Source: an uncultured Pseudomonadota bacterium (lineage in GTDB: Bacteria > Myxococcota_A > UBA796 > SXON01). Taken from it: a DNA stretch of 64,000 nucleotides. This document shows positions 28,555 through 37,931 of the stretch, in pieces (position 1 is the first letter of the stretch; the number at the start of each line of letters is the position of its first letter). The translations under genes were made by a program, and so were the position numbers. The notes under the pieces are model-generated. The model made no database searches. It had not been told where the DNA came from and was given only the letters and a program-made list of their open reading frames with translations. The DNA is taken from assembly GCA_903875225.1 (NCBI GenBank), contig CAIQVJ010000089.1, positions 1 to 64,000 on the forward strand, read 5' to 3'.

Positions 28555-29762
28555 GACTGCGCCATCCGACCCGGCAGCGCCGGTGGGAAGGTGGCGAAGG
28601 AGCCGCGCCCCACCTCGATCGGCCTGGCCCCGAGATCCGTGAGGGACCGTACCCACACGCACGGCGGCGCGGAGAGGTCAGCCTGCCCACCACCCGCGGG
28701 GTAGCCGCACCATGTGACCCACTCACCGTCCGGGGAGACGAGCGGGTGGCTCTGCACGAACTGGTCGAAGAAGTGCAACCAGAAGAACAGGTCCCGCGTG
28801 GGCCAGAAGGTGCCGAGCACCGTCTCCGCGCCAGTGGCGAGGTCGATGTGGAGCACGGAGGTGCAGTTCGCGGGAGCATCCACCCGGAACGTGACCAGCG
28901 CCGTTCCTCCCGGCACCCACGTGAAGGCGAGCAGCTCACCCTCGTTGATCCGGCGGGGCGGGTCTGGGAGCAACGGGTCGAACACCTCGAGGCCGCTGTA
29001 GGGCGAGCCTTCACCCCCGGTCGCGAAGGTGAGCGCCGCGAGGTGCGTCGGGCCCGCGGCGAGGGCGACCAGGCCGGGGCGGTCGGCGATCTCGATCTCG
29101 TGCTCCCCATCCGGGGTGCAGCTCACGACGAGCGAGGTACGCACCTCGTCCTCGTCTGCGTTGGCCCGCACCGCCACGAGAGCGCGCCCGGCGACGAACA
29201 CCGGCGCACAGAAGCTGCCCGGCGCCCTGTGGTACAGGTGGTCCTCGTCGTCCCCCCGCGGGTCGCGGATCAGGAGCGAGCCACCCGGTTTGCCGCGCTC
29301 GCCGTGGTGGACCCACAAGCGGGAGCCGTCCGGTGTCCAGTTGAAGAACAGCGGTACGCCCTGTGCGACCTCCTTCACGGTCCCCAGCCGGCTCTCCTGG
29401 ATGAGCCCGAGCCGCAGGTCGTCGTCCACCTGGGTGAGCGCACAGAGAGCATCTCCCGCGGGGTGCCACTGCAGGTAGAGCGGTGCGGCGTCGGGCAGAT
29501 CGGCCCACTCCGTCTGGCGCACACCGTCGGCCGACATGGTCACCACGCGCGCGGGACCGGCTTCGTCGTCGCGGGTGAGCGTGGCGAACGCCGCGATCCA
29601 GGTGCCGTCCGGCGACCACGTGGGCCAGCTCCACGCCTCCTGCGGCGCAGGCACGAGCGTGAAGCTCGGAGGGGCGGTGAGCGGCGTGGTCGTCAGGCGA
29701 CCCTGCTCCCACCCCGACACCACGTGGAGCTGCCGATCGATGCCAACGTAGACCAGGTTCAT
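28551..29762 (-). CDS. TolB/WD40-like beta-propeller protein
   Basis: WPTWSPDGTWIAAFA, LQWHPAGDALCAL, FNWTPDGSRLWV, PLVSPDGEWVTWCG blades. Confidence 0.7.
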   Translation of the reverse strand: MNLVYVGIDRQLHVVSGWEQGRLTTTPLTAPPSFTLVPAPQEAWSWPTWSPDGTWIAAFATLTRDDEAGPARVVTMSADGVRQTEWADLPDAAPLYLQWHPAGDALCALTQVDDDLRLGLIQESRLGTVKEVAQGVPLFFNWTPDGSRLWVHHGERGKPGGSLLIRDPRGDDEDHLYHRAPGSFCAPVFVAGRALVAVRANADEDEVRTSLVVSCTPDGEHEIEIADRPGLVALAAGPTHLAALTFATGGEGSPYSGLEVFDPLLPDPPRRINEGELLAFTWVPGGTALVTFRVDAPANCTSVLHIDLATGAETVLGTFWPTRDLFFWLHFFDQFVQSHPLVSPDGEWVTWCGYPAGGGQADLSAPPCVWVRSLTDLGARPIEVGRGSFATFPPALPGRMAQS

Positions 29763-30175
29763 CCGAACGCCCGATAATAGAGCCACGAGACCACCAGCGC
29801 AGACACCACGGGGGTCACGAGCCCCGCACGCGGGGACGCATGGACGTCCGCCAGCCCCTTCGGCCGCTGCGCTCGCTCGCTGGCAAGCTCGGTCCGAAAG
29901 GCGTCGGGCAGTTGCTGCAGCCGCGCGAGCTCACGCATCGCGTGCACGGCCGTGTCGTTGTTGGTGCCGAACGCAGACAACGACGACAGCAGGCTCGCGA
30001 CGCACACCACCAGGTGCCCCGGAGGTGCGAGGCCCAGGACCACGCGCGTGACCACCGCGAGGACTGCCGGACAGGCGACCGTGAACAGCGCCACGCCCAC
30101 CCAGCGCAGCCGGGCGTGAAGGTGGAGTCGGCTCGTGAGGACCTGCGAGCCCTCGCTGACGGCGTGCGGGCTCAT
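29759..30175 (-). CDS. Hypothetical membrane protein
   Basis: 2-3 predicted TM segments; overlaps both neighbours by ATGA. Confidence 0.6.
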   Translation of the reverse strand: MSPHAVSEGSQVLTSRLHLHARLRWVGVALFTVACPAVLAVVTRVVLGLAPPGHLVVCVASLLSSLSAFGTNNDTAVHAMRELARLQQLPDAFRTELASERAQRPKGLADVHASPRAGLVTPVVSALVVSWLYYRAFG

Positions 30176-30780
30176 GGGCGCCCGGGCAGGAGCCCGAAGA
30201 GCAAGAGCCGGATGCCATCGCTGGTGAGGCGCTCGACGTCGGGCCGCGCGCCGACAGCGCTCTGCCCGGCGAGCCCGTCGATGATCGCCTTCAACATCTG
30301 GGCGACGGCCAGGGGGTCGTAGGTGGCGAAGTGGCCCTGGTCCATGCCCTGCTTGATCACCGCCGCGATGCGCTCCACAAAGCGCGTGTGGATGCCGTTC
30401 ACGCGCTTGCGGATGCTCTCGTCACGGATGGCCATCTCGCTCATCAACAGGAAGAACCGGGGAGGGGTCTTGAGTCCGGCGAAGTAGTCCAGGTACTTCT
30501 TTCCGAGATCGATGAGCTTGATCTCGGGGGGACGGGAGTCGCGATCGGCCTCCTCGAGGAAGCTCACCGTGATCGCGTGCTCCTCCTCCACGAGGGCGTC
30601 GAAGATGGAGCGCTTGGAGTCGAAGTAGAAGTACACCGCGCCCTTCGACAGGTGGGCGCGCTTGGCGACATCTTCCACCCGGGCCGCGAGGTACCCATGG
30701 TCGATGAAAACAGCGCGCGCCGCCCTGAGGATCTGGGCCCGACGCTCGGTTTCGGACTGGTGGCGTGTCACCCGCGTCAT
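30172..30780 (-). CDS. TetR-family transcriptional regulator
   Basis: RAQILRAARAVFIDHGYLAARVEDVAKRAHLSKGAVYFYFDSKRSIFDAL HTH. Confidence 0.95.
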   Translation of the reverse strand: MTRVTRHQSETERRAQILRAARAVFIDHGYLAARVEDVAKRAHLSKGAVYFYFDSKRSIFDALVEEEHAITVSFLEEADRDSRPPEIKLIDLGKKYLDYFAGLKTPPRFFLLMSEMAIRDESIRKRVNGIHTRFVERIAAVIKQGMDQGHFATYDPLAVAQMLKAIIDGLAGQSAVGARPDVERLTSDGIRLLLFGLLPGRP

Positions 30781-30917
30781 CTATCTGGCCGGACCCGCCC
30801 GGGACAGGCTGCCGGGGGTTTGTCGGCCGGTCGGCGGCGGGGCCCATTCCGCGTTCGGGGCCCGAAAGGCCGCCATCCCTCGCCGGGATGAGCTAAGATC
30901 GGCGCAGCGGAGTTCCC

Positions 30918-31490
30918 ATGTCCCTGCTTCTCCTCGCGCTCGTAGCCTGCACCTCCAAGGAGGCCGACGACACCTCGCCCACCGCGGATGCCGACACGGA
31001 CACCGACACCGACGCCGACTCCGATGCGGACACCGACGCCGATACCGACACCGATGTCCCCGACACCGGCGCCATCGAGCTCCCCGCGAGCCCGCTCCCG
31101 ATCGACCTCACGCTCACCGGATCCGCCACCGGGACCGCGCACTTCGACCGGATCGTGTGCTCCTACCCGCCGAACCACCAGCTCCAGCTCACCTACTCCG
31201 ACTCCAACAATTCGTACACGTGGGCGATGCGCGCGTTCATCCGCGAGACGTTCACCGGCGACGGGACCTACTCGACGAACGTGCAGGTCCAGCTGCTCGA
31301 AGACTTCAGCGGTGGCCGGTACTATGCGGCGAGCTCGGCAGACGGCACCGCTGTGGCCGTGACCGTCGACGGGTTCGGCGCCAACGGGGCCTACGGGAGC
31401 ATCACCACCGCGCCGCTCACCGGGGACGCCGGGGACGTGACGCTGGCTCCGCAGCCGATCCCCTTCTGGTGCGACGCGATCGACTCATGA
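30918..31490 (+). CDS. Lipoprotein with Asp-(Ala/Thr/Ser) repeat stalk
   Basis: LLALVAC lipobox followed by ADADTDTDTDADSDADTDADTDTD. Confidence 0.75.
   Translation: MSLLLLALVACTSKEADDTSPTADADTDTDTDADSDADTDADTDTDVPDTGAIELPASPLPIDLTLTGSATGTAHFDRIVCSYPPNHQLQLTYSDSNNSYTWAMRAFIRETFTGDGTYSTNVQVQLLEDFSGGRYYAASSADGTAVAVTVDGFGANGAYGSITTAPLTGDAGDVTLAPQPIPFWCDAIDS
30984..31055 (+). repeat. Hexanucleotide-like (GAC-RCC)n coding microsatellite
   Basis: GCCGACACGGACACCGACACCGACGCCGACTCCGATGCGGACACC... Confidence 0.8.
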
Positions 31491-31609
31491 CAGCGCCTCC
31501 GATGGTCATCGGCCCGAGCGAAATCGGCGCATTCATCCTTGCGAATGCCATAATCATCTTCTTCTGTGCGCCCCGGCTGTTCCTGGACATGAAGCGCTGG
31601 ATGAGCTGA
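31487..31609 (+). CDS. 40-aa small membrane protein (candidate), coupled to the upstream lipoprotein
   Basis: MTAPPMVIGPSEIGAFILANAIIIFFCAPRLFLDMKRWMS; ATG overlaps the upstream TGA (ATGA); one TM helix then basic residues. Confidence 0.5.
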   Translation: MTAPPMVIGPSEIGAFILANAIIIFFCAPRLFLDMKRWMS

Positions 31610-31627
31610 CGACCAGGGGCGGGAGGC

Positions 31628-32920
31628 CTACCGAGTCCGACACAGGCGCTTGTCCCACCACGCGAGGCGCTCGCGGATGGTCTTCTCGTTGGCGATCTCG
31701 GCCGGCTCGTAGAAGCGGACGCTGACCAGGTCATCGGGGAGATACTGCGCATCGACGATGTGGTCCGGAAAATCGTGGGGGTACTGGTAGCCGGCGGCGT
31801 TGCCCTGCGCCTTGTGAAGGCCGGTCGGCGCGTTCCGGAGGTGGAGCGGAACAGGTAGCGCTCCGCTCCGCTCCACCTCGGCGATGGCAGAGTTGATCGC
31901 CTTGTACGAGGCGTTGCTCTTTGGAGCGGTGGCGAGGAAGGTGCAGGCCTGGGCGAGCAGGATCCGCGCCTCGGGCATGCCGATCTTCGAGACGCCCTCC
32001 ATCACGTCGATCGCCACGCCGATGGCGCGGGGCTCTGCGTTCCCGATGTCCTCGGAGGCGAAGATCACCATGCGCCGCGCGATGAACATCGGGTCCTCGC
32101 CGCCCGCGATCAGCCGCGCCATCCAGTACACCGAGGCGTGGGGATCGCTCCCCCGCATCGACTTGATGAAGGCGCTGACGACGTCGTAGTGGGCATCGCC
32201 GTCCCGGTCGTGCAGGATGCTCACGCCCAACGACGCCAGGGTCTCGCACCTCAGCTCGAAGTTGCAGGCGGGGCCGTCGGTGCGGTCCGCGAGGCGCTCG
32301 AGCACGCCCAGGGCCCGGCGCGCATCGCCGTCGGAGGCGCGGATGATCGCGTCCAGGAGGCCATCCTCGAGCGTCCACCGCCCCGCGAGCCCCGCCTCCG
32401 AGTCGAGCGCCCGAGTCAGGAGCGCCCGGAGCGCGGGGACGTCCAGGGCGCGGAGCGTGAGCACCTCCGCGCGGGATCGCAGCGCCGGGATCAAGTGAAA
32501 CGCGGGGTTTTCGGTCGTCGCGCCGAGCAGCACCACGCGGCCCGACTCCACGTGCGGCAGCAACGCATCCTGCTGGGCCTTGTTCCAGCGGTGGATCTCG
32601 TCCACGAAGAGCGCGAGCGGGCGCGGATCTGCGGCGTCCAGCAGCCCCGGGGGCCGGTCGAGGAGCGCCTTGAGCTCCTTCACCCCGTCGAGCACCGCGG
32701 AGAGCGCCTCCAGGCGGTACCCCACGTGCGCCACGAGCGCCCGGGCGAGCGTGGTCTTGCCGGTGCCGGGCGGCCCCCACAGGATCACCGATCGAAGCTG
32801 CGAGTTGTCCAGCGCCCTGCGCAGCGGCGTGCCGGGTCCGAACAGGTGCTCCTGCCCCACGACGCCGTCGAGCGTGCCCGGCCGCATGCGGTCCGCGAGG
32901 GGAGGCGTGATCGGTGCCAT
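31628..32920 (-). CDS. rarA: Replication-associated recombination protein A (AAA+ ATPase)
   Basis: LADRMRPGTLDGVVGQEHLFGPGTPLRRALD, WGPPGTGKTTLAR, LFVDEIHRWNKAQQDALLPHVE. Confidence 0.95.
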   Translation of the reverse strand: MAPITPPLADRMRPGTLDGVVGQEHLFGPGTPLRRALDNSQLRSVILWGPPGTGKTTLARALVAHVGYRLEALSAVLDGVKELKALLDRPPGLLDAADPRPLALFVDEIHRWNKAQQDALLPHVESGRVVLLGATTENPAFHLIPALRSRAEVLTLRALDVPALRALLTRALDSEAGLAGRWTLEDGLLDAIIRASDGDARRALGVLERLADRTDGPACNFELRCETLASLGVSILHDRDGDAHYDVVSAFIKSMRGSDPHASVYWMARLIAGGEDPMFIARRMVIFASEDIGNAEPRAIGVAIDVMEGVSKIGMPEARILLAQACTFLATAPKSNASYKAINSAIAEVERSGALPVPLHLRNAPTGLHKAQGNAAGYQYPHDFPDHIVDAQYLPDDLVSVRFYEPAEIANEKTIRERLAWWDKRLCRTR

Positions 32921-33037
32921 CGGCGCATCCTAAACGCGCCACGCAAGGCGCAGCTACCGCGCAGTGCACATTCGTCGCGCAATTCCCCGCGCTGCGAATT
33001 GCGGATGCCGCCGGTGCGTGGTGCGCTACGTTGGGGC

Positions 33038-34492
33038 ATGACCTTGCTGATCGCAAATCGCGGGGAGATCGCCGTGCGGATCGCCCGCACCGCGCGCGAG
33101 ATGGGCATCCGCACAGTCGCAGTGCACTCGGACGTCGACAGCACGGCGATGCACGTGCTCGCGTGCGACGAGGCCGTGTGCATCGGCGGCCCCGCCCCCG
33201 CGCAGTCCTACCTGGACGGCGCCGCGATCCTCGCAGCCGCGCGGGCCACGGGCACGACGATGATCCACCCCGGGTACGGCTTCCTCTCCGAGAACGCAGA
33301 TTTTGCAGAGGCGGTGGAGACTGCCGGCCTGACCTGGGTGGGGCCCACTCCGGAGTCGATGCGCGCGCTCGGGGGAAAGCTCCCGGCCCGGGCTCACGCG
33401 GTGGCGCTGGGGATCCCGGTGCTGCCCGGCGCGACTCCGGATCCCGCCGGGGATCTCGATTCCCAGGTCGCCACGCTCCATGCGCTCGGGCTCCCGCTCC
33501 TGATCAAGGCTTCGGCCGGCGGTGGCGGACGGGGGATGCGACGCGTGAACGCACCGGGTGAGCTGGAGTCCAGCCTGCTCTCCGCGCGGGCCGAGGCGCT
33601 CGGCGCGTTCGGGGACTCGACGGTCTACGCCGAGCGCCTCGTGGCGAAGCCCCGCCACATCGAGGTCCAGGTGCTGGGGGACGGCTTGGGGGGCGTGCGG
33701 GTGTACGGCGAGCGCGACTGTTCCATCCAGCGGCGGCACCAGAAGCTGATCGAGGAGTCCCCGGCCATCGGCGATGCCCTCGCGGGGCTGCGCCCGACGT
33801 TGCACGAGTACGCCCGCTCGCTCGCCGCCAGCGTGCGGTACCGCAGCGCGGGCACCGTGGAGTTCCTGTGGGATGGCCAGCAGGTGTGGTTCCTCGAGGT
33901 GAACGCCCGGCTGCAGGTGGAGCACCCGGTCACCGAGCTGGTGTTCAGCGTCGACCTGGTGCGCGCCCAGCTGGAGATCGCGATGGGCGGGGGGCTCCCG
34001 GGGCACGCGGAGCCGCGCGGCCACGCGATCGAGTGCCGGATCGTCGCCGAAGACCCGGCGCGGGGCTACCTGCCCTCGCCGGGGACCCTGGGGCAGGTGA
34101 CCTGGCCGACCGGTCCGGGGGTGCGGGTAGACGCCGGCGTGCGCTCGGGGGATGTCGTGAGCCCCCACTACGACGCGCTGCTGGCCAAGATCATCGTGCA
34201 CGCCTCCACGCGCGAGGCGGCGCGGCAGCGGATGATCCGCGCGCTGGACGAGACCTTCGTCTCCGGAATCGCGACCACCGCCGAGCGCCTCGGCGACGTG
34301 CTCAGGAGCGAGGTGTGGACCGCGGGCGCTCACTCCACCTTGAGCCTCGACGGCATCCCACCGCGGCCGGAGCCCGACCCCGCCTGGGTGCTGGCTGCGA
34401 TGGCGTTCGCCGAGCCGGCCGGCAGGCAGGGAACGGGCGCGGGCGCCGGCGAGGTCGCGGGGCCATGGCAGACCATCGGGAGGTGGCCATGA
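33038..34492 (+). CDS. Biotin carboxylase subunit of an acyl-CoA carboxylase
   Basis: MTLLIANRGEIAVRIARTAREMG, HPGYGFLSENADFAEAV, KASAGGGGRGMRRV, EVNARLQVEHPVTE. Confidence 0.95.
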   Translation: MTLLIANRGEIAVRIARTAREMGIRTVAVHSDVDSTAMHVLACDEAVCIGGPAPAQSYLDGAAILAAARATGTTMIHPGYGFLSENADFAEAVETAGLTWVGPTPESMRALGGKLPARAHAVALGIPVLPGATPDPAGDLDSQVATLHALGLPLLIKASAGGGGRGMRRVNAPGELESSLLSARAEALGAFGDSTVYAERLVAKPRHIEVQVLGDGLGGVRVYGERDCSIQRRHQKLIEESPAIGDALAGLRPTLHEYARSLAASVRYRSAGTVEFLWDGQQVWFLEVNARLQVEHPVTELVFSVDLVRAQLEIAMGGGLPGHAEPRGHAIECRIVAEDPARGYLPSPGTLGQVTWPTGPGVRVDAGVRSGDVVSPHYDALLAKIIVHASTREAARQRMIRALDETFVSGIATTAERLGDVLRSEVWTAGAHSTLSLDGIPPRPEPDPAWVLAAMAFAEPAGRQGTGAGAGEVAGPWQTIGRWP

Positions 34493-34971
34493 AGGCGTGG
34501 ACGATCGCGGGCGCTGCCGACGAGCAGCGGGTGAACGCCGACGTCAAGCGCGTCGGGGACGAGGTGACCGTCACGATCGACGGGGTGGCGCGCACGTTCA
34601 CCGCCGTGCACGGTGGTCCGACGTGGCGGCTCACCGAGGCGGGCATACACCGACATGTGCTCGTCCAGGAGGCGGGCAGCGGCGCGGAGGTGGTGATCGA
34701 CGGCCGCAGGCGAGTGGTCACACCCGCTCGGCCGGGCGCCGCGAAGGTCGCGCCGATCGTGACTCCGCCGATGCCGGCGACGGTGTCGAGGCTGCTGGTG
34801 ATCGAGGGCGCCGTGGTGAGTGAGGGGGACGCGCTGGTGGCCGTGATGGCGATGAAGATGGAAGTGACCCTGCGCGCGCCGCGAGCGGGCGTGGCGCACG
34901 TGAAGGTCGCGGTGGGCGACAAGGTCATGCCCGGAGACGTGCTCGTTGACGTGATCCCGGAGGGCGGATGA
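34489..34971 (+). CDS. Biotin carboxyl carrier protein (BCCP-like)
   Basis: C-terminal biotinyl domain with AMKM motif (VAVMAMKMEVTLRAP); ATGA overlap with the biotin carboxylase gene. Confidence 0.9.
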   Translation: MKAWTIAGAADEQRVNADVKRVGDEVTVTIDGVARTFTAVHGGPTWRLTEAGIHRHVLVQEAGSGAEVVIDGRRRVVTPARPGAAKVAPIVTPPMPATVSRLLVIEGAVVSEGDALVAVMAMKMEVTLRAPRAGVAHVKVAVGDKVMPGDVLVDVIPEGG

Positions 34972-35723
34972 CCTGGACTCGCGAAGGTGCTGTCGGCACG
35001 TTCACGCTCGACCGCCCTGCGGCCCGGAACGCGCTGGACCTGGCCACGATCGAGGCGCTCAGCGCCGCGCTGGACGCGAACGCAGCGGACCCGACGCTAC
35101 GCGTGGTGGTGATCACGGGGTCGGGGTCCAAGGCGTTCTGCGCGGGCGCCGATCTCGCGGGGCTGGCCGGCAACCCCGAGGGGCGCAGGCGCGCGGGCAG
35201 GCGCTACGCCGAGCTGCTCGCCCGGATCCTGGAGTTTCCGCGGCCCGTCGTCGCGCGGGTGAACGGCGCCTGCATGGCGGGTGGGTGGGGCCTGCTGCTG
35301 GCGTGTGATCTCGCGATCTGCACCGAGACCGCCACGTTCCAGCTCCCGGAGGTGAACGTGGGCATGTGGCCCATGATGGTCGGGGCGCTGCTGGTGCCGA
35401 TCGTGGGCCGACGCGTGGCGCTGGATCTTGCGATCACCGCCCGCAAGCTGGACGCCGCCGAGGCGCTGCGCCTCGGTTTGGTGAACCGTGTGGCGGCGGA
35501 CCTCGACGCTGGCACCGCGGAGCTGGTGGCGAGCCTCCAGAAGGTGAGCCCCAGTGCGCTGCGGCTCGGGCGCCGGGCCTGGGCGGAGGCCGCGGAGCAG
35601 CCCCTCGGCGCCGGGCTGACCCTGCTGGCCGAGCGGCTCGGTGACCTGATGGAGACCGAGGACGCCGCGGAGGGCTTCGTGGCGTTCCTGGAGAAGCGGC
35701 CTCCGGTCTGGAAGGATCGCTAG
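34968..35723 (+). CDS. Enoyl-CoA hydratase/isomerase family protein
   Basis: DRPAARNALDLATIEAL, GSKAFCAGADLAGLAG, RVNGACMAGGWGLLLACDLAI. Confidence 0.9.
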   Translation: MTWTREGAVGTFTLDRPAARNALDLATIEALSAALDANAADPTLRVVVITGSGSKAFCAGADLAGLAGNPEGRRRAGRRYAELLARILEFPRPVVARVNGACMAGGWGLLLACDLAICTETATFQLPEVNVGMWPMMVGALLVPIVGRRVALDLAITARKLDAAEALRLGLVNRVAADLDAGTAELVASLQKVSPSALRLGRRAWAEAAEQPLGAGLTLLAERLGDLMETEDAAEGFVAFLEKRPPVWKDR

Positions 35724-35748
35724 CCTTGGACCCCCGGGACCGACGCTG

Positions 35749-36564
35749 ATGCACAACGTGCACGTCCACGGGCTCCTCCCGTGGGTCGACTGGCGGCGGC
35801 TGCTCGGCCCGGGCGAGTGGGTACACGACGGCCCGGGCGCGCACGCGCCGCTCCCCACCCACGCAGCTGCGGACCTCGACGCGCGGCTGCACAACGTCGC
35901 GATCGGCGGCTCGCCGCTGCGGGTGGACTGCGTCCCGCCCCTGCCACGCGCCGCCGTCCGGGCGGCCCGCACCACCGACGCCCGCCGCCGACGAGAGGCC
36001 ACCCCGGGGTTCACCCGCTCCGGCGTCCGTCTGGATGCGGAGGGCAAGGTGTCGCTCACCCCCGAAGCCCTGGCGTTGCAGCTTGGCGAGCGGGTGGCGG
36101 CGGGCGGCGCCGGGCTCACCGTCGTGGACGCCGGCTGCGGCGCGGGCGGCAACGCGATCGGCTTCGCCCGCGCGGGGTGCACGGTGACAGCCATCGAGAC
36201 CAGCGCCTCGCGCCTCGCGGACGCGCGCCACAACGCGCGGATCTACGGCGTGGACGACCGGATCCGGTTCGTGCACGGCGATGCCGCGGCGCTCGTCGCC
36301 GGACTCTCGGGCGACGTCCTGTTCCTGGATCCGCCATGGGGTACAGACTGGTCGCGGTCCGGGATGGGCATCGTCGATCTACCGCTTCTGGACATCATCG
36401 TAGCGAGTCGCGCGCGGTTCCGGCGGATCCTGCTCAAGCTCCCCCCCTCGTTTCGCGTACATGAGCTACCCGACGCCCGCCCGGAGGCGATCTTCGGCCT
36501 CGGGGCAGGGGACAACCGTCGGGTGAAGTTCCTGCTGGTGTCCATCCCCGGCTCGGCGCACTGA
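35749..36564 (+). CDS. RNA cap guanine-N2 methyltransferase (TGS1)-like protein
   Basis: VVDAGCGAGGNAIGFARAGCTVTAIETSASRLADARHNARIYGVDDRIRFVHGD...VLFLDPPWG. Confidence 0.75.
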   Translation: MHNVHVHGLLPWVDWRRLLGPGEWVHDGPGAHAPLPTHAAADLDARLHNVAIGGSPLRVDCVPPLPRAAVRAARTTDARRRREATPGFTRSGVRLDAEGKVSLTPEALALQLGERVAAGGAGLTVVDAGCGAGGNAIGFARAGCTVTAIETSASRLADARHNARIYGVDDRIRFVHGDAAALVAGLSGDVLFLDPPWGTDWSRSGMGIVDLPLLDIIVASRARFRRILLKLPPSFRVHELPDARPEAIFGLGAGDNRRVKFLLVSIPGSAH

Positions 36565-36577
36565 GCGCTGCCCCATG

Positions 36578-36614
36578 CCGACCCTGCGGTCGGCGGGCGG
36601 GCTCCGGAGGAGCC
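36578..36614. terminator. Two GC-rich hairpins between convergent genes
   Basis: CCGACC-CTGC-GGTCGG (36578-36593) and GGCTCC-GGA-GGAGCC (36600-36614); no clear T tract. Confidence 0.35.
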
Positions 36615-36622
36615 GCCGACAA

Positions 36623-37063
36623 TCAGGCGGTCATGGCCTTGCGCACGTTGTCCACCATGGCCCGGAAGCCCTGGTCCAGGCGCTCGCGCATGCCCATCTG
36701 CTCCGCGAGCGCGCCGAGCACGCCGCCGGTGTCGAGGTCAGCATGCAGGGTCACCAGCGTGTTCGTCGATGGCTTCACAGTGCGCAGGCTCCAGTGCAGC
36801 TTGCCCTTCGTGTGCTTGCCGTCGATCCGCACGTGCACCCGCCGTCCGCCGTGGTCGTCGTCCACACGGTCGAACGCGTAGGACATCGTGCGGGTGCGGA
36901 GCGGTGTGGGCACGGTGACCTCCCAGGTGCCGTCGCCCGTGGGCTTCAGGCTGCCCCAGGCCCCGTTGAGGATGGCGTGGTGGTGAGCGGGGTCTGCCAG
37001 CCAGGCGAGCACGTCGTCGCGGCGCACGCCTTCGAGGAGGACATCGGTGGTGTAGACGGACAC
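36623..37063 (-). CDS. SRPBCC/polyketide-cyclase-like protein
   Basis: VLAWLADPAHHHAIL...YAFDRVDD...HADLDTGGVLGALAEQMGMRERLDQGFRAMVDNVRK; GTG at 37063. Confidence 0.65.
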   Translation of the reverse strand: MSVYTTDVLLEGVRRDDVLAWLADPAHHHAILNGAWGSLKPTGDGTWEVTVPTPLRTRTMSYAFDRVDDDHGGRRVHVRIDGKHTKGKLHWSLRTVKPSTNTLVTLHADLDTGGVLGALAEQMGMRERLDQGFRAMVDNVRKAMTA

Positions 37064-37193
37064 GGCCGAGGGGTAACGCGTTCGTGCTCGATTGCCCGGT
37101 CCGGCCGGCGCTTCTGCGCCGGGTCGATGCGTGGCTCCTCCGCCACATGACCGATGAAACGCTGCGGACGGGTGAGCACCTACCATACACTAC

Positions 37194-37925
37194 GTGACCG
37201 GAGGACTCGCCATGCTCATCGCCCTCGCCCTCGCCGCCTGCACACCCCAGATGGACGACAACTCGCTCGAAGCGCCCACGCTCTCCGGAGACACCGGGGA
37301 CGGCGAGAGCGGGATCGAGGTGACCGGTGCGCTCACCGTGACCGCCGGCGCGGGAGACGGCGACTGGACCCTCGTGATCGAGCAGACGACCCTGCAGTAC
37401 CACTCCCCGAGCCACGCCGACCTGGGTTCGCTCTCGGGCCAGACCGTCACGCTCGCGACGCAGCCGGACTACTCCGGGCCTACGGGGATGACGATCCGCG
37501 ACGCTTCGGGCCCGCTCTTCGTGGAGAACCCCGGCACGTCGTGGGACGGCGGGGCCGGTGAGGACGGGTCAGCAGCGTTCGGACACGCGGTCTGGAAGCG
37601 CGGGGACGTGATCGGCAAGGGGGAGGTCACCCAACTGGTCGACGGGGTGGACGAGGAGGGCCAGAAGGTGAAGTTCACCGACGTGGTCGTCACATCGGAC
37701 GACGGCGAGTCCCGGCTGCTCCCTGGCGAGCCCACGAGCCTGACCATCGACGGCGACGCGTGGCGCTTCACGGTGCTGGCCGCCTACCTGGCGGTCAACG
37801 CAGCGAACTCGAAGTGCGGCGCGCCCGACATGCTCGCTGTCGAGCTGATCCGCACCGGGGACGACCCCGGGCCGGTGCTCACGCGCCCGGCGGGGCTGTA
37901 CGCGCCCGTGGGGATGTGCGGGTAG
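37194..37925 (+). CDS. Hypothetical lipoprotein
   Basis: LIALALAAC lipobox, Asp/Gly/Ser-rich linker. Confidence 0.65.
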   Translation: MTGGLAMLIALALAACTPQMDDNSLEAPTLSGDTGDGESGIEVTGALTVTAGAGDGDWTLVIEQTTLQYHSPSHADLGSLSGQTVTLATQPDYSGPTGMTIRDASGPLFVENPGTSWDGGAGEDGSAAFGHAVWKRGDVIGKGEVTQLVDGVDEEGQKVKFTDVVVTSDDGESRLLPGEPTSLTIDGDAWRFTVLAAYLAVNAANSKCGAPDMLAVELIRTGDDPGPVLTRPAGLYAPVGMCG

Positions 37926-37931
37926 GGTCCT

